Source of the DNA: Gloeobacterales cyanobacterium ES-bin-313
GTDB taxonomy: Bacteria > Cyanobacteriota > Cyanobacteriia > Gloeobacterales > Gloeobacteraceae
Reading direction: 5' to 3'
Assembly (NCBI GenBank): GCA_014379585.1
Contig: JACMLN010000148.1
Coordinates: 1 to 34,224 of the forward strand
DNA: 34,224 bases
A model generated the notes under the pieces. It made no database searches and had not been told where the DNA came from. It saw nothing but the letters and a program-made list of their open reading frames with translations. The position numbers and the translations under genes were made by a program. Positions 1 to 7,478 of this stretch are shown here, piece after piece. The first letter of the stretch is position 1. The number at the start of each line of letters is the position of its first letter.

Positions 1-65
1 CTGCGCATCCGCTAAAAAGGCTTCCTGAAATTTTTATTTAGCCCTATTACCAAGAGAGAAATCCA
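1..65 (+). repeat. Leader of rfbF, duplicated upstream of the rfbF remnant
   Basis: The 65 bases before rfbF resemble 4714-4783, the leader of the rfbF remnant. Shared pieces in the same order are a GCATCCG followed by C/T and TAAA (5 and 4714), a TTTATT-type stretch, and ATTACC followed by an AGAGAG-type ribosome-binding region directly before the ATG. Similarity therefore extends beyond the coding part, so the duplication copied both the leader and the gene. No complete gene is visible here. The preceding gene lies outside the window. Confidence 0.6.
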
Positions 66-839
66 ATGAAAGCAGTACTGCTAGCGGGCGGGTTGGGCAC
101 TCGCCTCAGTGAGGAAACTCAGATCAAGCCCAAGCCCATGGTTGAAATCGGCAGCCGGCCAATCTTGTGGCACATCATGAAGATCTATTCCGCCCACGGG
201 ATCAACGACTTTGTGATCTGCTGCGGTTACAAAGGCTACGTGATCAAGGAGTACTTTGCCAACTACTTCCTGCACATGTCAGATGTCACCTTCGACATGC
301 GCTTTAACCAAATGAATGTCCACGTGGGTAACGCCGAACCTTGGCGAGTGACCCTCGTAGACACAGGCGAGAACACGATGACTGGTGGGCGTCTGGGGCG
401 CGTACGCGAACATGTGGGGAATGAAACGTTCTGCTTTACCTACGGAGACGGAGTCGCAGACGTGAACATCAGCAAACTGGTGGCTTTTCATCACGAACAA
501 AAAACCCTGGCAACGTTGACCGCTACTCGACCACCGGGGCGCTTTGGCGCTGTCTGTTTGGGCGAGGCGGAGACGAAGATTACGACCTTCCAGGAAAAAC
601 CAGAAGGCGACGGTGCCTGGATCAATGGTGGCTTTTTTGTGCTGGAGCCAGAGGCGATCGATTTTGTTACGGATGACAACACGGTCTGGGAGAAAGAACC
701 TTTGGAGAAGTTAGCCCACTTGGATCAACTCAGTGCTTACAAGCACAGTGGCTTCTGGCAACCCATGGATACTCTGCGCGACAAGCAGTATCTCGAACAA
801 TTGTGGAAAGAAAACCGCGCCCCCTGGAAGGTGTGGTAG
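66..839 (+). CDS. rfbF: Glucose-1-phosphate cytidylyltransferase (RfbF/DdhA)
   Basis: This enzyme makes CDP-glucose from CTP and glucose-1-phosphate, the first step to CDP-linked deoxysugars for cell-surface polysaccharides. It acts in the cytoplasm. The 257-residue length is normal for the family. Visible signatures are the N-terminal nucleotidyltransferase loop AGGLGTRL at residues 7-14, the KPKPMVEIG segment at about 22-30, YGDG with the metal-binding Asp at residue 128, and the family-typical end WKVW. The ATG at 66 follows an AGAGAGAAA purine tract. Codons and length look intact. It starts a run of sugar-precursor genes (rfbC-like, SAF oxidoreductase, lhgO, SDR). A decayed second copy lies at 4784-4927. 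The usual partner, CDP-glucose 4,6-dehydratase (rfbG), is not in the window and may lie upstream. Confidence 0.93.
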   Translation: MKAVLLAGGLGTRLSEETQIKPKPMVEIGSRPILWHIMKIYSAHGINDFVICCGYKGYVIKEYFANYFLHMSDVTFDMRFNQMNVHVGNAEPWRVTLVDTGENTMTGGRLGRVREHVGNETFCFTYGDGVADVNISKLVAFHHEQKTLATLTATRPPGRFGAVCLGEAETKITTFQEKPEGDGAWINGGFFVLEPEAIDFVTDDNTVWEKEPLEKLAHLDQLSAYKHSGFWQPMDTLRDKQYLEQLWKENRAPWKVW

Positions 840-928
840 TCAGAATCCTACTGAAAAACGCCGACACAGTGCGCTAAACACTGGTCACGACCCTGGCCTA
901 ATGATTTCACTTCTATTTTGGAGCCTCT

Positions 929-1480
929 ATGATCTTCACTGAGACAAAACTGCCGGGTGCTTTCATCATCGATCTCGAAATGCGCGAAGACGAGCGCGGT
1001 TCCTTCGCACGTACCTGGTGCCAGCGAGAGTTTGCCGATCACGGATTGAAGGCAGATCTCGTTCAGTGCAACCTTTCCTTTAATTACCATGCGGGCACCT
1101 TGCGCGGGATGCACTACCAGCTCGCTCCAGCCGCTGAGACAAAGCTGGTGCGCTGTACCCAAGGCGCAATTTACGACACGATTATCGACCTGCGCCCCGA
1201 CTCGCCCACCTATACCCAGCACTTCGGCATTGAGTTGAGTGCGAAAAATCGACGAGCGCTCTATGTGCCTGAATTGTTTGCCCACGGTTACCAAGCGCTC
1301 ACGGACGAAGCCGAGGTGACTTACCAGGTGGGAGAATTCTATACTCCCGGTGCCGAGCGCGGCCTGCGCTACGACGACCCGGCTTTCGGTATCACCTGGC
1401 CTCTGCCTGTGAGTCTGCTCTCTGTCAAGGACGCAAACTGGCCACGTTTCACATCTATCTTCCAAGGAGTTCGGGCATGA
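929..1480 (+). CDS. rfbC: dTDP-4-dehydrorhamnose 3,5-epimerase family protein
   Basis: This 183-residue cupin-fold sugar epimerase is of the RmlC/RfbC type. Family members epimerise C3 and/or C5 of NDP-4-keto-6-deoxysugars. Visible motifs are GTLRGMHYQ with the catalytic His at residue 62, and a C-terminal GEFYTPGAERGLRYDDP segment carrying the Tyr expected of the catalytic pair. The window has rfbF but no rmlA/rmlB, so the substrate may be a CDP-sugar rather than dTDP-4-keto-rhamnose (inference). A TTGGAG ribosome-binding site precedes the ATG. The 3' end overlaps the next gene by four bases (ATGA at 1477-1480), indicating translational coupling. The symbol is given by family, not by proven substrate. 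Confidence 0.85.
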   Translation: MIFTETKLPGAFIIDLEMREDERGSFARTWCQREFADHGLKADLVQCNLSFNYHAGTLRGMHYQLAPAAETKLVRCTQGAIYDTIIDLRPDSPTYTQHFGIELSAKNRRALYVPELFAHGYQALTDEAEVTYQVGEFYTPGAERGLRYDDPAFGITWPLPVSLLSVKDANWPRFTSIFQGVRA

Positions 1481-2787
1481 TCATCGTCGATACAGCACTG
1501 CAAGCTCGAGCTGAGGCACATCACCCAATCAAAGTTGGCTTGATCGGGGCAGGATTCATGGGTAGGGGCATCGCCAACCAAATCATCAATTCGGTGCCAG
1601 GTATGGCGCTGGTGGCCGTTTCCAACCGCAACCGAGCAGGAGCCGAACGCGCCTACACAGAAGCAGGGATCACCGACTTTCGGACAGTCACCAGTGTAGA
1701 GGCTCTCGAAGCAAGCATCTATCGCAGCCAGCCCGCAGTCACCGAAGATGCCCTGCTCCTCTGCCGCGCTGAGGGTATCGATGTTTTGATCGAAGCGACT
1801 GGGGACGTTGAATTCGGTGCCCAGGTGGTCATGGAAGCGATTGCTTACGGCAAGCACATCGTCTCGATGAACGCCGAACTAGACGGCACCGTCGGGCCCA
1901 TTCTCAAGTTGTACGCAGATCGCGCCGGGGTGATCCTCACCGCCTGTGACGGCGACCAGCCGGGGGTGCAGATGAACCTGTACCGCTATGTGAAGAGCAT
2001 CGGTCTCACGCCCTTGCTTTGCGGCAACATCAAGGGGCTACAGGATCCTTATCGCAATCCAACCACGCAAGAAGCTTTTGCTAAACGCTGGGGTCAGAAG
2101 CCGCACATGGTAACGAGCTTCGCTGACGGCAGCAAGATTTCCTTCGAGCAGGCGATTGTGGCCAACGCCACAGGCATGACTGTAGCAAAGCGCGGGATGT
2201 TGGGCTATGACCACAGCGGCCACATCGACGAACTGACTGGTCGCTACGATGTCGATGTGCTGCGCTCCCTGGGGGGCATCGTCGATTACGTGGTCGGCAG
2301 CAAGCCTGGTCCAGGGGTGTTCGTCTTCGCGACCCACGATGATCCCAAACAGCAACACTACCTCAACCTCTACAAGCTGGGAGAAGGTCCACTCTACAGC
2401 TTCTACACCCCGTACCACCTTTGTCACTTCGAGGTACCCCTCTCAGCTGCTCGGGTCGTCCTCTTCGGCGACGTGGTCATGGCGCCGCTGGGTGCTCCCA
2501 AAGTCGATGTGGTGGCCACAGCGAAGATCGACTTGCCCGCCGGAGCGACTCTCGATGGTATCGGCTTCTACATGACCTACGGCCAATGCGAAAAGGCTGA
2601 GGTGACCGCCGCCCAGGATCTTTTGCCCATGGGGGTGGCGGTGGGCTGTCGCCTAAAGCGAGCCGTCCCCAAAGATCAAGTACTCACCTACGCAGACGTA
2701 GAGTTGCCCCCAGGTCGGCTTGTGGATCGCTTGCGTGCCGAGCAAAATGCCCACTTCGCTCCAGCTAGGATTCCCGCCGCTGTCTAA
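1477..2787 (+). CDS. NAD(P)-dependent oxidoreductase with C-terminal SAF domain
   Basis: The protein has 436 residues. An N-terminal Rossmann fold is marked by VGLIGAGFMGRG at about residues 19-30, followed by a homoserine-dehydrogenase-like NAD(P)-binding domain. The last ~90 residues resemble a SAF (antifreeze/sialate-synthase-like) domain. Proteins of this architecture are often found beside rfbF and rfbC in surface-polysaccharide clusters, where they probably reduce or oxidise an activated sugar or a small carbon donor. The exact reaction is not established from sequence. The start is an ATG inside the rfbC stop (ATGA overlap) with AAGGAG about 8 bases upstream. It is part of the same transcription unit as rfbF-rfbC and shows no truncation. 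Confidence 0.82.
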   Translation: MIIVDTALQARAEAHHPIKVGLIGAGFMGRGIANQIINSVPGMALVAVSNRNRAGAERAYTEAGITDFRTVTSVEALEASIYRSQPAVTEDALLLCRAEGIDVLIEATGDVEFGAQVVMEAIAYGKHIVSMNAELDGTVGPILKLYADRAGVILTACDGDQPGVQMNLYRYVKSIGLTPLLCGNIKGLQDPYRNPTTQEAFAKRWGQKPHMVTSFADGSKISFEQAIVANATGMTVAKRGMLGYDHSGHIDELTGRYDVDVLRSLGGIVDYVVGSKPGPGVFVFATHDDPKQQHYLNLYKLGEGPLYSFYTPYHLCHFEVPLSAARVVLFGDVVMAPLGAPKVDVVATAKIDLPAGATLDGIGFYMTYGQCEKAEVTAAQDLLPMGVAVGCRLKRAVPKDQVLTYADVELPPGRLVDRLRAEQNAHFAPARIPAAV

Positions 2788-2813
2788 CTACCCCAGTTAG
2801 GATTTTCATCACC

Positions 2814-4703
2814 ATGAAAAAGATTGAAGGTAGGTGTCTAGAGCAGTCTCAATCGACTAGTCCCATGGGATCTGTTCGTTCTGCAGAAGAAAGGCTTTTG
2901 ACGATCGTCATCCCGACCTTCAATCGTTCAACGCAGTTGGATAAGCAACTCAACTGGCTGGCACGGGCGATTAAGGGCTTCGAGGATCAATGTGAGATCC
3001 TCATTTCTGACAATTGCTCCACTGACGACACCCAGAGCGTGATTGCCCGATGGCAATCGGTCTTTACCGAGCTGCCGTTCCGGTCAAACCGCAACGACCA
3101 AAACCTAGGGATTCTGGGGAATATCGCTTATTGCATTCAGGCAACCCGAACCCCCTATCTCTGGACGATTGGCGACGATGATTCTGTCGAAGAAAAAGCC
3201 TTGCCCTACGTCCTCAATAATCTCAAGGCACGTCCGCAATTGACCCTGCTTTTCTTGAATTTTTTGGGGCGCGACAAACATACAGGCCAAGTGATGGGAG
3301 AGCGCTGGTTAGATGTCGAGGAAGAAACCGAAGCGACCCAAGGCAAAACCCTCTTTCAGCACTGCCTAAAACACAATCTCGGCGGAGTGATTTTCCTAAC
3401 TGCCACGATCCTGCACACAGAACTAGCCCAAACGGCTCTCAAGCAGTGGCCTGCCAGCATCAACAATTGGGCTGGGATGGCTTACTGGTCAGGATACTGT
3501 GCTTCTCAAGGAAGCATGTTGGTTTCTGGCGAAATATTCATCGAGTGCCTCCTCAATGCCGGTTCTTGGCAGGCAGACACAAAGTGGAAGTTCATGAATG
3601 GCTTTAAGCACATTCCTGAACTCTTTCTCAAGCTACAGCAGCTAGATTATCCCCGCTGGTTCTGCCGACGCATGGTCTTGAGTACAGTTAAGCAGAATCT
3701 CGCTAACCTCCGTGGGGAATTTTCCAGTTCGCCTTTGGCACCAGTTTCGGTTTTGGTGGTCTACTGGTGGTGGGTGACACGGGCGGCGCTGGAACTGTTT
3801 TTGTTTAATTTCTTGGAAATCCAACGCTGGTTGCCCTGGCTCTGGGCTGAGTTGTTGTACAGAATTGACCGCCTCAAACATGCTACCCAGTTGCCAAAAC
3901 TGCAACCGAAGGATCAGCACATTGTCAATGCTTGCAACAAAGAAGGGGCTTTTGTGACTTCACTGAGCGCTCTCTCTCTTGCCACGACTCCAGCCCTGAT
4001 TGAGGCTGCCAAGGCTGAACTGCTTGAGTTGGAGCGCCGCGCACAGCTCAGTGCTGACTTGACGCACGCAACCTCGACCCATCCTCAAATCCTCACCGTC
4101 ACACATTTACCCGTCTTCACCAACTGGGCGGGTGATCAGAGACTACTCGACATCGCCGAGAACTATATCGGTCTACCCGCCAAATTCCAGGGTGTACATC
4201 TGCGCCGCGATTTCGCCCATGATCGACCGGCCACTACGGAGTTATGGCACTGTGACCGCGAAGACCGCCGGATGTTGAAACTGATTGTCTATCTCGAAGA
4301 CTGCAGCGAGAGCAATGGCCCATTTGAGTACATTCCTAAGACAAAGCCTCGATCTCCCCGATTGCCTCTGTACATCAAGTTCAATGCGCTGAAAACCTCG
4401 CTGATGGGCCTCGACAACGACCAAATGCAGAAGTTCATACCGAAATCCAACTGGCAGCTATGCCCTGGAACGGCGGGGACAGTGATCTTTGTCGATACCG
4501 CCAATACTTATCATCACGGCAAGCTGCGCAGCAAGGAACGGGCTGCACTCTTCTTTGTGTACACAGCCCAGCAGCCAGAAAAGCCCGAATTCTGTACTCA
4601 GTACTCGGATCAGACCTACACAGGCCAAGCAAGCGTGCAGCATCATTCCAATTCTGATAGAGATGCAATTCCCAGGCCTGATGCTAATCAGCAGCACATC
4701 TAA
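2814..4703 (+). CDS. Fusion: GT2 glycosyltransferase + Fe(II)/2-oxoglutarate (PhyH-like) oxygenase
   Basis: This 629-residue protein appears to join two enzymes. The N-terminal part (about 27-270) is a family 2 glycosyltransferase, with IVIPTFNR at 31-38, SDNCSTDD at 65-72 and the metal/nucleotide motif GDDD at 120-123. A middle stretch (about 300-420) is hydrophobic in part and not recognised. The C-terminal part (about 440-610) looks like a phytanoyl-CoA-dioxygenase-type oxygenase. It has WHCDRED with the HxD iron ligands His479 and Asp481, a distal His at 567/568 in TYHHGK, and Arg576 spaced as expected for 2-oxoglutarate binding. The likely role is to add a sugar and hydroxylate or oxidise a glycan or sugar substrate (inference). 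The start is the ATG at 2814; a second in-frame ATG at 2865 would still keep both domains. It is followed by the rfbF remnant and lhgO. Confidence 0.8.
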   Translation: MKKIEGRCLEQSQSTSPMGSVRSAEERLLTIVIPTFNRSTQLDKQLNWLARAIKGFEDQCEILISDNCSTDDTQSVIARWQSVFTELPFRSNRNDQNLGILGNIAYCIQATRTPYLWTIGDDDSVEEKALPYVLNNLKARPQLTLLFLNFLGRDKHTGQVMGERWLDVEEETEATQGKTLFQHCLKHNLGGVIFLTATILHTELAQTALKQWPASINNWAGMAYWSGYCASQGSMLVSGEIFIECLLNAGSWQADTKWKFMNGFKHIPELFLKLQQLDYPRWFCRRMVLSTVKQNLANLRGEFSSSPLAPVSVLVVYWWWVTRAALELFLFNFLEIQRWLPWLWAELLYRIDRLKHATQLPKLQPKDQHIVNACNKEGAFVTSLSALSLATTPALIEAAKAELLELERRAQLSADLTHATSTHPQILTVTHLPVFTNWAGDQRLLDIAENYIGLPAKFQGVHLRRDFAHDRPATTELWHCDREDRRMLKLIVYLEDCSESNGPFEYIPKTKPRSPRLPLYIKFNALKTSLMGLDNDQMQKFIPKSNWQLCPGTAGTVIFVDTANTYHHGKLRSKERAALFFVYTAQQPEKPEFCTQYSDQTYTGQASVQHHSNSDRDAIPRPDANQQHI

Positions 4704-4783
4704 AGTGTGCAGGGCATCCGTTAAAGGAATGAATTGCAATTGTTATGAACGTTTATTCAGCACATTACCGAGAGAGGAATCTG

Positions 4784-4927
4784 ATGAAAGCAGTGTTGCA
4801 TACGCGCGGTTCGAGCACTCGCCTTATCGCGGAAACCAAGATCAAGCCTAAGTCTGTGGTGACTCGGCAAGTCGAAAAATTGCTCGAAGCGCTGTGGAAT
4901 TCTGGCAAACCCACCTGGAAGGTGTAG
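4784..4927 (+). pseudogene. Internally deleted rfbF copy (first and last parts only)
   Basis: This 47-codon reading frame starts MKAVLHTRGSSTRL and continues with an AETKIKPKSVV segment, matching the first ~26 residues of the intact RfbF at 66-839. It then jumps to a tail with ALWNSGKPTWKV, matching the RfbF C-terminus (QLWKENRAPWKVW). About 200 codons between are missing. The nucleotide-binding loop has changed from AGGLGTRL to HTRGSSTRL, so no activity is expected. The leader (4714-4783) is also related to positions 1-65. The frame has stayed open, either by chance, because the loss is recent, or because a small peptide is made. It ends 4 bases before lhgO and may now only serve to couple translation. 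Confidence 0.85.
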
Positions 4928-4931
4928 AGAA

Positions 4932-6152
4932 ATGACAAGCTACGACTTCACCATCATCGGCGGCGGTATCGTCGGACTCTCGGTCGCTATGGCGCTTACC
5001 GAACGCTATCCCAGCACCCGTCTGCTGGTGATCGAAAAAGAATCGTCATGGGCCGCACACCAAACTGGTCACAATAGTGGCGTTATCCACTCAGGGGTTT
5101 ATTACAAGCCCGGCAGCCTCAAAGCACGCTTCGCCAGGGAAGGCAACCAAGCCGTAGTCGATTTTTGCCAGCGCCACAACATCGCCTACGACATCTGCGG
5201 CAAGGTAATCGTCGCCACCGAGAGCCACGAATTGCCGTTGCTGGACAACTTGCTTTTGCGCGGCCAAGCCAATGGCATTCCCGTTGAGCGCATCGGCGCT
5301 GAACAATTGCATGACATTGAACCCCACGTGCGCGGACTTGCCGCTCTACGCGTGCCGACAGCAGGCATTGTCCACTATGGACAGATGGCTGCCGCCTATG
5401 CGCGCATCGTGGCCGAACGTGGCGGCGATTTGCAACTCGGCACTCGGGTCTTGAATCTAGCCACCACCCCCGAAGGCATGGCAATTGAAACGGACAAAGG
5501 CAGCTTCTTCAGTCGCTATCTGGTCAACTGTGCAGGACTATTTTCTGACCGGGTAGCCCAGTCCTGCGGTCTGAAGACTGAGGCGAAGATCGTTCCGTTT
5601 CGCGGAGAGTACTACACCTTGATCCCTGAAAAGCAACACCTTTGTAAGCACCTGATCTACCCTGTTCCCAATCCCGACTTTCCATTTTTGGGCGTGCATT
5701 TCACGCGCATGATCGATGGCAGCGTCCACGCCGGCCCCAACGCGGTACTCGCCCTCTCACGGGAGGGTTATTCCTGGGGACAGATCAACCTTGGTGATAC
5801 TGCCGAGGTACTCAGCTATGGCGGTTTTTGGAAACTGGCCGCCCGCCACGCAGATGAAGGAGTGAAAGAAATGGTTCGCTCGCTCTCGAAGGCCGCTTTT
5901 GTGCGCTCCTTACAAAAGCTCATCCCGGAGGTGCGACCCGAGGATGTTGTACCAGCGGGAAGCGGAGTGAGAGCGCAAGCCCTCACCCAAGCAGGCAAGC
6001 TTGTGGACGACTTTTTGTTCGCCACAGGCACCAACTCTTTGCACGTGCTCAATGCACCTTCTCCGGCTGCAACGGCCTCAATCCCGATCGGCAAAGCGGT
6101 CATTGAACGCATTCCCGAATCGGTGACGAGTCAACTCACCCTGAAACGATAG
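4932..6152 (+). CDS. lhgO: L-2-hydroxyglutarate oxidase (LhgO/YgaF family)
   Basis: This FAD-dependent enzyme oxidises L-2-hydroxyglutarate to 2-oxoglutarate, passing electrons to the membrane quinone pool or oxygen. The 406-residue length is typical. Visible features are the FAD-binding Rossmann motif IIGGGIVGLSVA at residues 8-19, the family block HNSGVIHSGVYY near 47-58, and the C-terminal GSGVRAQ block near 341-347 before the second FAD contact region. It starts 4 bases after the rfbF remnant and ends 14 bases before the SDR gene, so it is inside the polysaccharide operon. It lies near the GT2-oxygenase fusion, which is expected to use 2-oxoglutarate. It could supply that cosubstrate or act on a related 2-hydroxyacid (inference). 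LhgO homologues in surface-glycan clusters are known, but their role is not settled. Confidence 0.88.
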   Translation: MTSYDFTIIGGGIVGLSVAMALTERYPSTRLLVIEKESSWAAHQTGHNSGVIHSGVYYKPGSLKARFAREGNQAVVDFCQRHNIAYDICGKVIVATESHELPLLDNLLLRGQANGIPVERIGAEQLHDIEPHVRGLAALRVPTAGIVHYGQMAAAYARIVAERGGDLQLGTRVLNLATTPEGMAIETDKGSFFSRYLVNCAGLFSDRVAQSCGLKTEAKIVPFRGEYYTLIPEKQHLCKHLIYPVPNPDFPFLGVHFTRMIDGSVHAGPNAVLALSREGYSWGQINLGDTAEVLSYGGFWKLAARHADEGVKEMVRSLSKAAFVRSLQKLIPEVRPEDVVPAGSGVRAQALTQAGKLVDDFLFATGTNSLHVLNAPSPAATASIPIGKAVIERIPESVTSQLTLKR

Positions 6153-6166
6153 GAACTTTACCTGCT

Positions 6167-7252
6167 ATGAAAATTCTTGCAACCGGTACGGAAGGGTACA
6201 TCGGCACCCTGCTTGGCGGCGTTCTGCTTGAGCGCGGACACGAAGTCACTGGCCTCGACACTGGCTTTCATAAAGTGGGCTGGCTCTACAACGGTGTGCG
6301 CCAAGCCCCCTTGCATTTGCGCAAGGACATCCGCATGCTCACAGAGGAAGATCTCTGGGGGTACGATGCCATTGTTCACCTAGCAGAACTCTCCAACGAT
6401 CCAGTCGGCGAACTCAACCCGACGATCACCTACGACATCAACCACATCGGCACCATCGAGTTGGCCAAAATGGCCAAGCGTGCTGGAGTGAGCCGATTTA
6501 TCTACATGTCCAGTTGCAGCGTCTACGGTACGGGTGACGAGTCCTACAGCACCGAGTCCTCCGAACTCAATCCCCAGACGGCTTACGCCCACTGCAAAGT
6601 GCTCGTCGAGCGGGATTTGACCGCCATGGCTGACGAGAACTTCTCTCCCACATTCATGCGCAACGCCACAGCCTACGGCCCATCACCGCGTATGCGTTTC
6701 GACCTCGTCGTCAATTCATTGGCAGGTTTTGCCTGGACAACCAAAGAAATTCGCATGGAAAGCGATGGAACACCTTGGCGACCTCTAGTGCATGTCCTAG
6801 ATATCTGTCAGGCGATTTACTGTGCAATAGAGGCACCACGAGATGTTGTACACAACCAAGTGTTTAACGTTGGTGACAACGACGAGAACTACCAAGTGAA
6901 GGATGTTGCACGCATCATTGCTGAGACTTTTCCAGGCTGCAGGCTCGTCTTAGGTTCAAGCTCCAACGACAAGCGCAACTACAAAGTGAACTTCGACAAA
7001 ATCAGCACCCAGCTGCCGAACTTCAGATGCCGCCGCAATGTCGCTTTGGGCGCTCGGCAACTCTTGGAGATCTTCTCGAAGATCCAATTGGACAAGGAGC
7101 TTTTTGAGTTTCGTGGCCACACACGTCTCAAGCAGATCAAATACTTGCTTGAGACTGGCCAGATCGACAATGACTTGTTCTGGTCGGAGTACATTGCCAC
7201 CGAACAGGATAAAACAGCACTCAATCCGCAAGTTCTGACTGCGGCGGAGTAA
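6167..7252 (+). CDS. NAD-dependent epimerase/dehydratase (extended SDR)
   Basis: This 361-residue extended short-chain dehydrogenase acts on nucleotide sugars. The N-terminal NAD-binding motif is GTEGYIG (residues 7-13), a variant of the usual GGxGxxG. MSSCSVYG carries the catalytic Ser region, and Tyr140/Lys144 in YAHCK form the YxxxK pair. A GDNDENYQVKDVA segment in the C-terminal half is typical of sugar-specific members. The substrate cannot be read from the sequence. Given the rfbF/rfbC neighbours it probably dehydrates, epimerises or reduces a CDP- or dTDP-linked sugar. AGGAA about 13 bases upstream could serve as ribosome-binding site. A strong hairpin follows 21 bases after the stop. 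Confidence 0.85.
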   Translation: MKILATGTEGYIGTLLGGVLLERGHEVTGLDTGFHKVGWLYNGVRQAPLHLRKDIRMLTEEDLWGYDAIVHLAELSNDPVGELNPTITYDINHIGTIELAKMAKRAGVSRFIYMSSCSVYGTGDESYSTESSELNPQTAYAHCKVLVERDLTAMADENFSPTFMRNATAYGPSPRMRFDLVVNSLAGFAWTTKEIRMESDGTPWRPLVHVLDICQAIYCAIEAPRDVVHNQVFNVGDNDENYQVKDVARIIAETFPGCRLVLGSSSNDKRNYKVNFDKISTQLPNFRCRRNVALGARQLLEIFSKIQLDKELFEFRGHTRLKQIKYLLETGQIDNDLFWSEYIATEQDKTALNPQVLTAAE

Positions 7253-7273
7253 ATGCCCGTGCTGAAAATCTTC

Positions 7274-7298
7274 TAGCCATCGGTGAGACCGATGGCTA
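7274..7298. terminator. Perfect 11-bp hairpin after the SDR gene
   Basis: TAGCCATCGGT and ACCGATGGCTA form an 11-bp perfect inverted repeat around a GAG loop, 21 bases after the stop of the SDR gene. No T-run follows on the + strand, so it is not a classical Rho-independent terminator. It could pause or partly stop transcription, stabilise the mRNA end, or bind a protein. It separates the sugar-precursor block from the Wzc/Wza block. Confidence 0.45.
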
Positions 7299-7478
7299 CC
7301 ATCTTCGACACGATATCCCCAAGGATCAGGCAATTCCTTTTCGGATGAGGAGTTGCCTGCAAGTCGGTTCAGTAAGCAACTCGACAACGAGCAAATCGCT
7401 GCTCTCGCTGTTCGGCGCAAACTGCAACATGCCGAATAGCTCAAGGATGATCAACCAGAACTTTTCGATGTAATTACC

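Noticed and set aside
848-1465. 205-codon minus-strand frame opposite the rfbC-like gene
   Set aside because: It is a shadow of a well-supported coding region, with no recognisable protein features.
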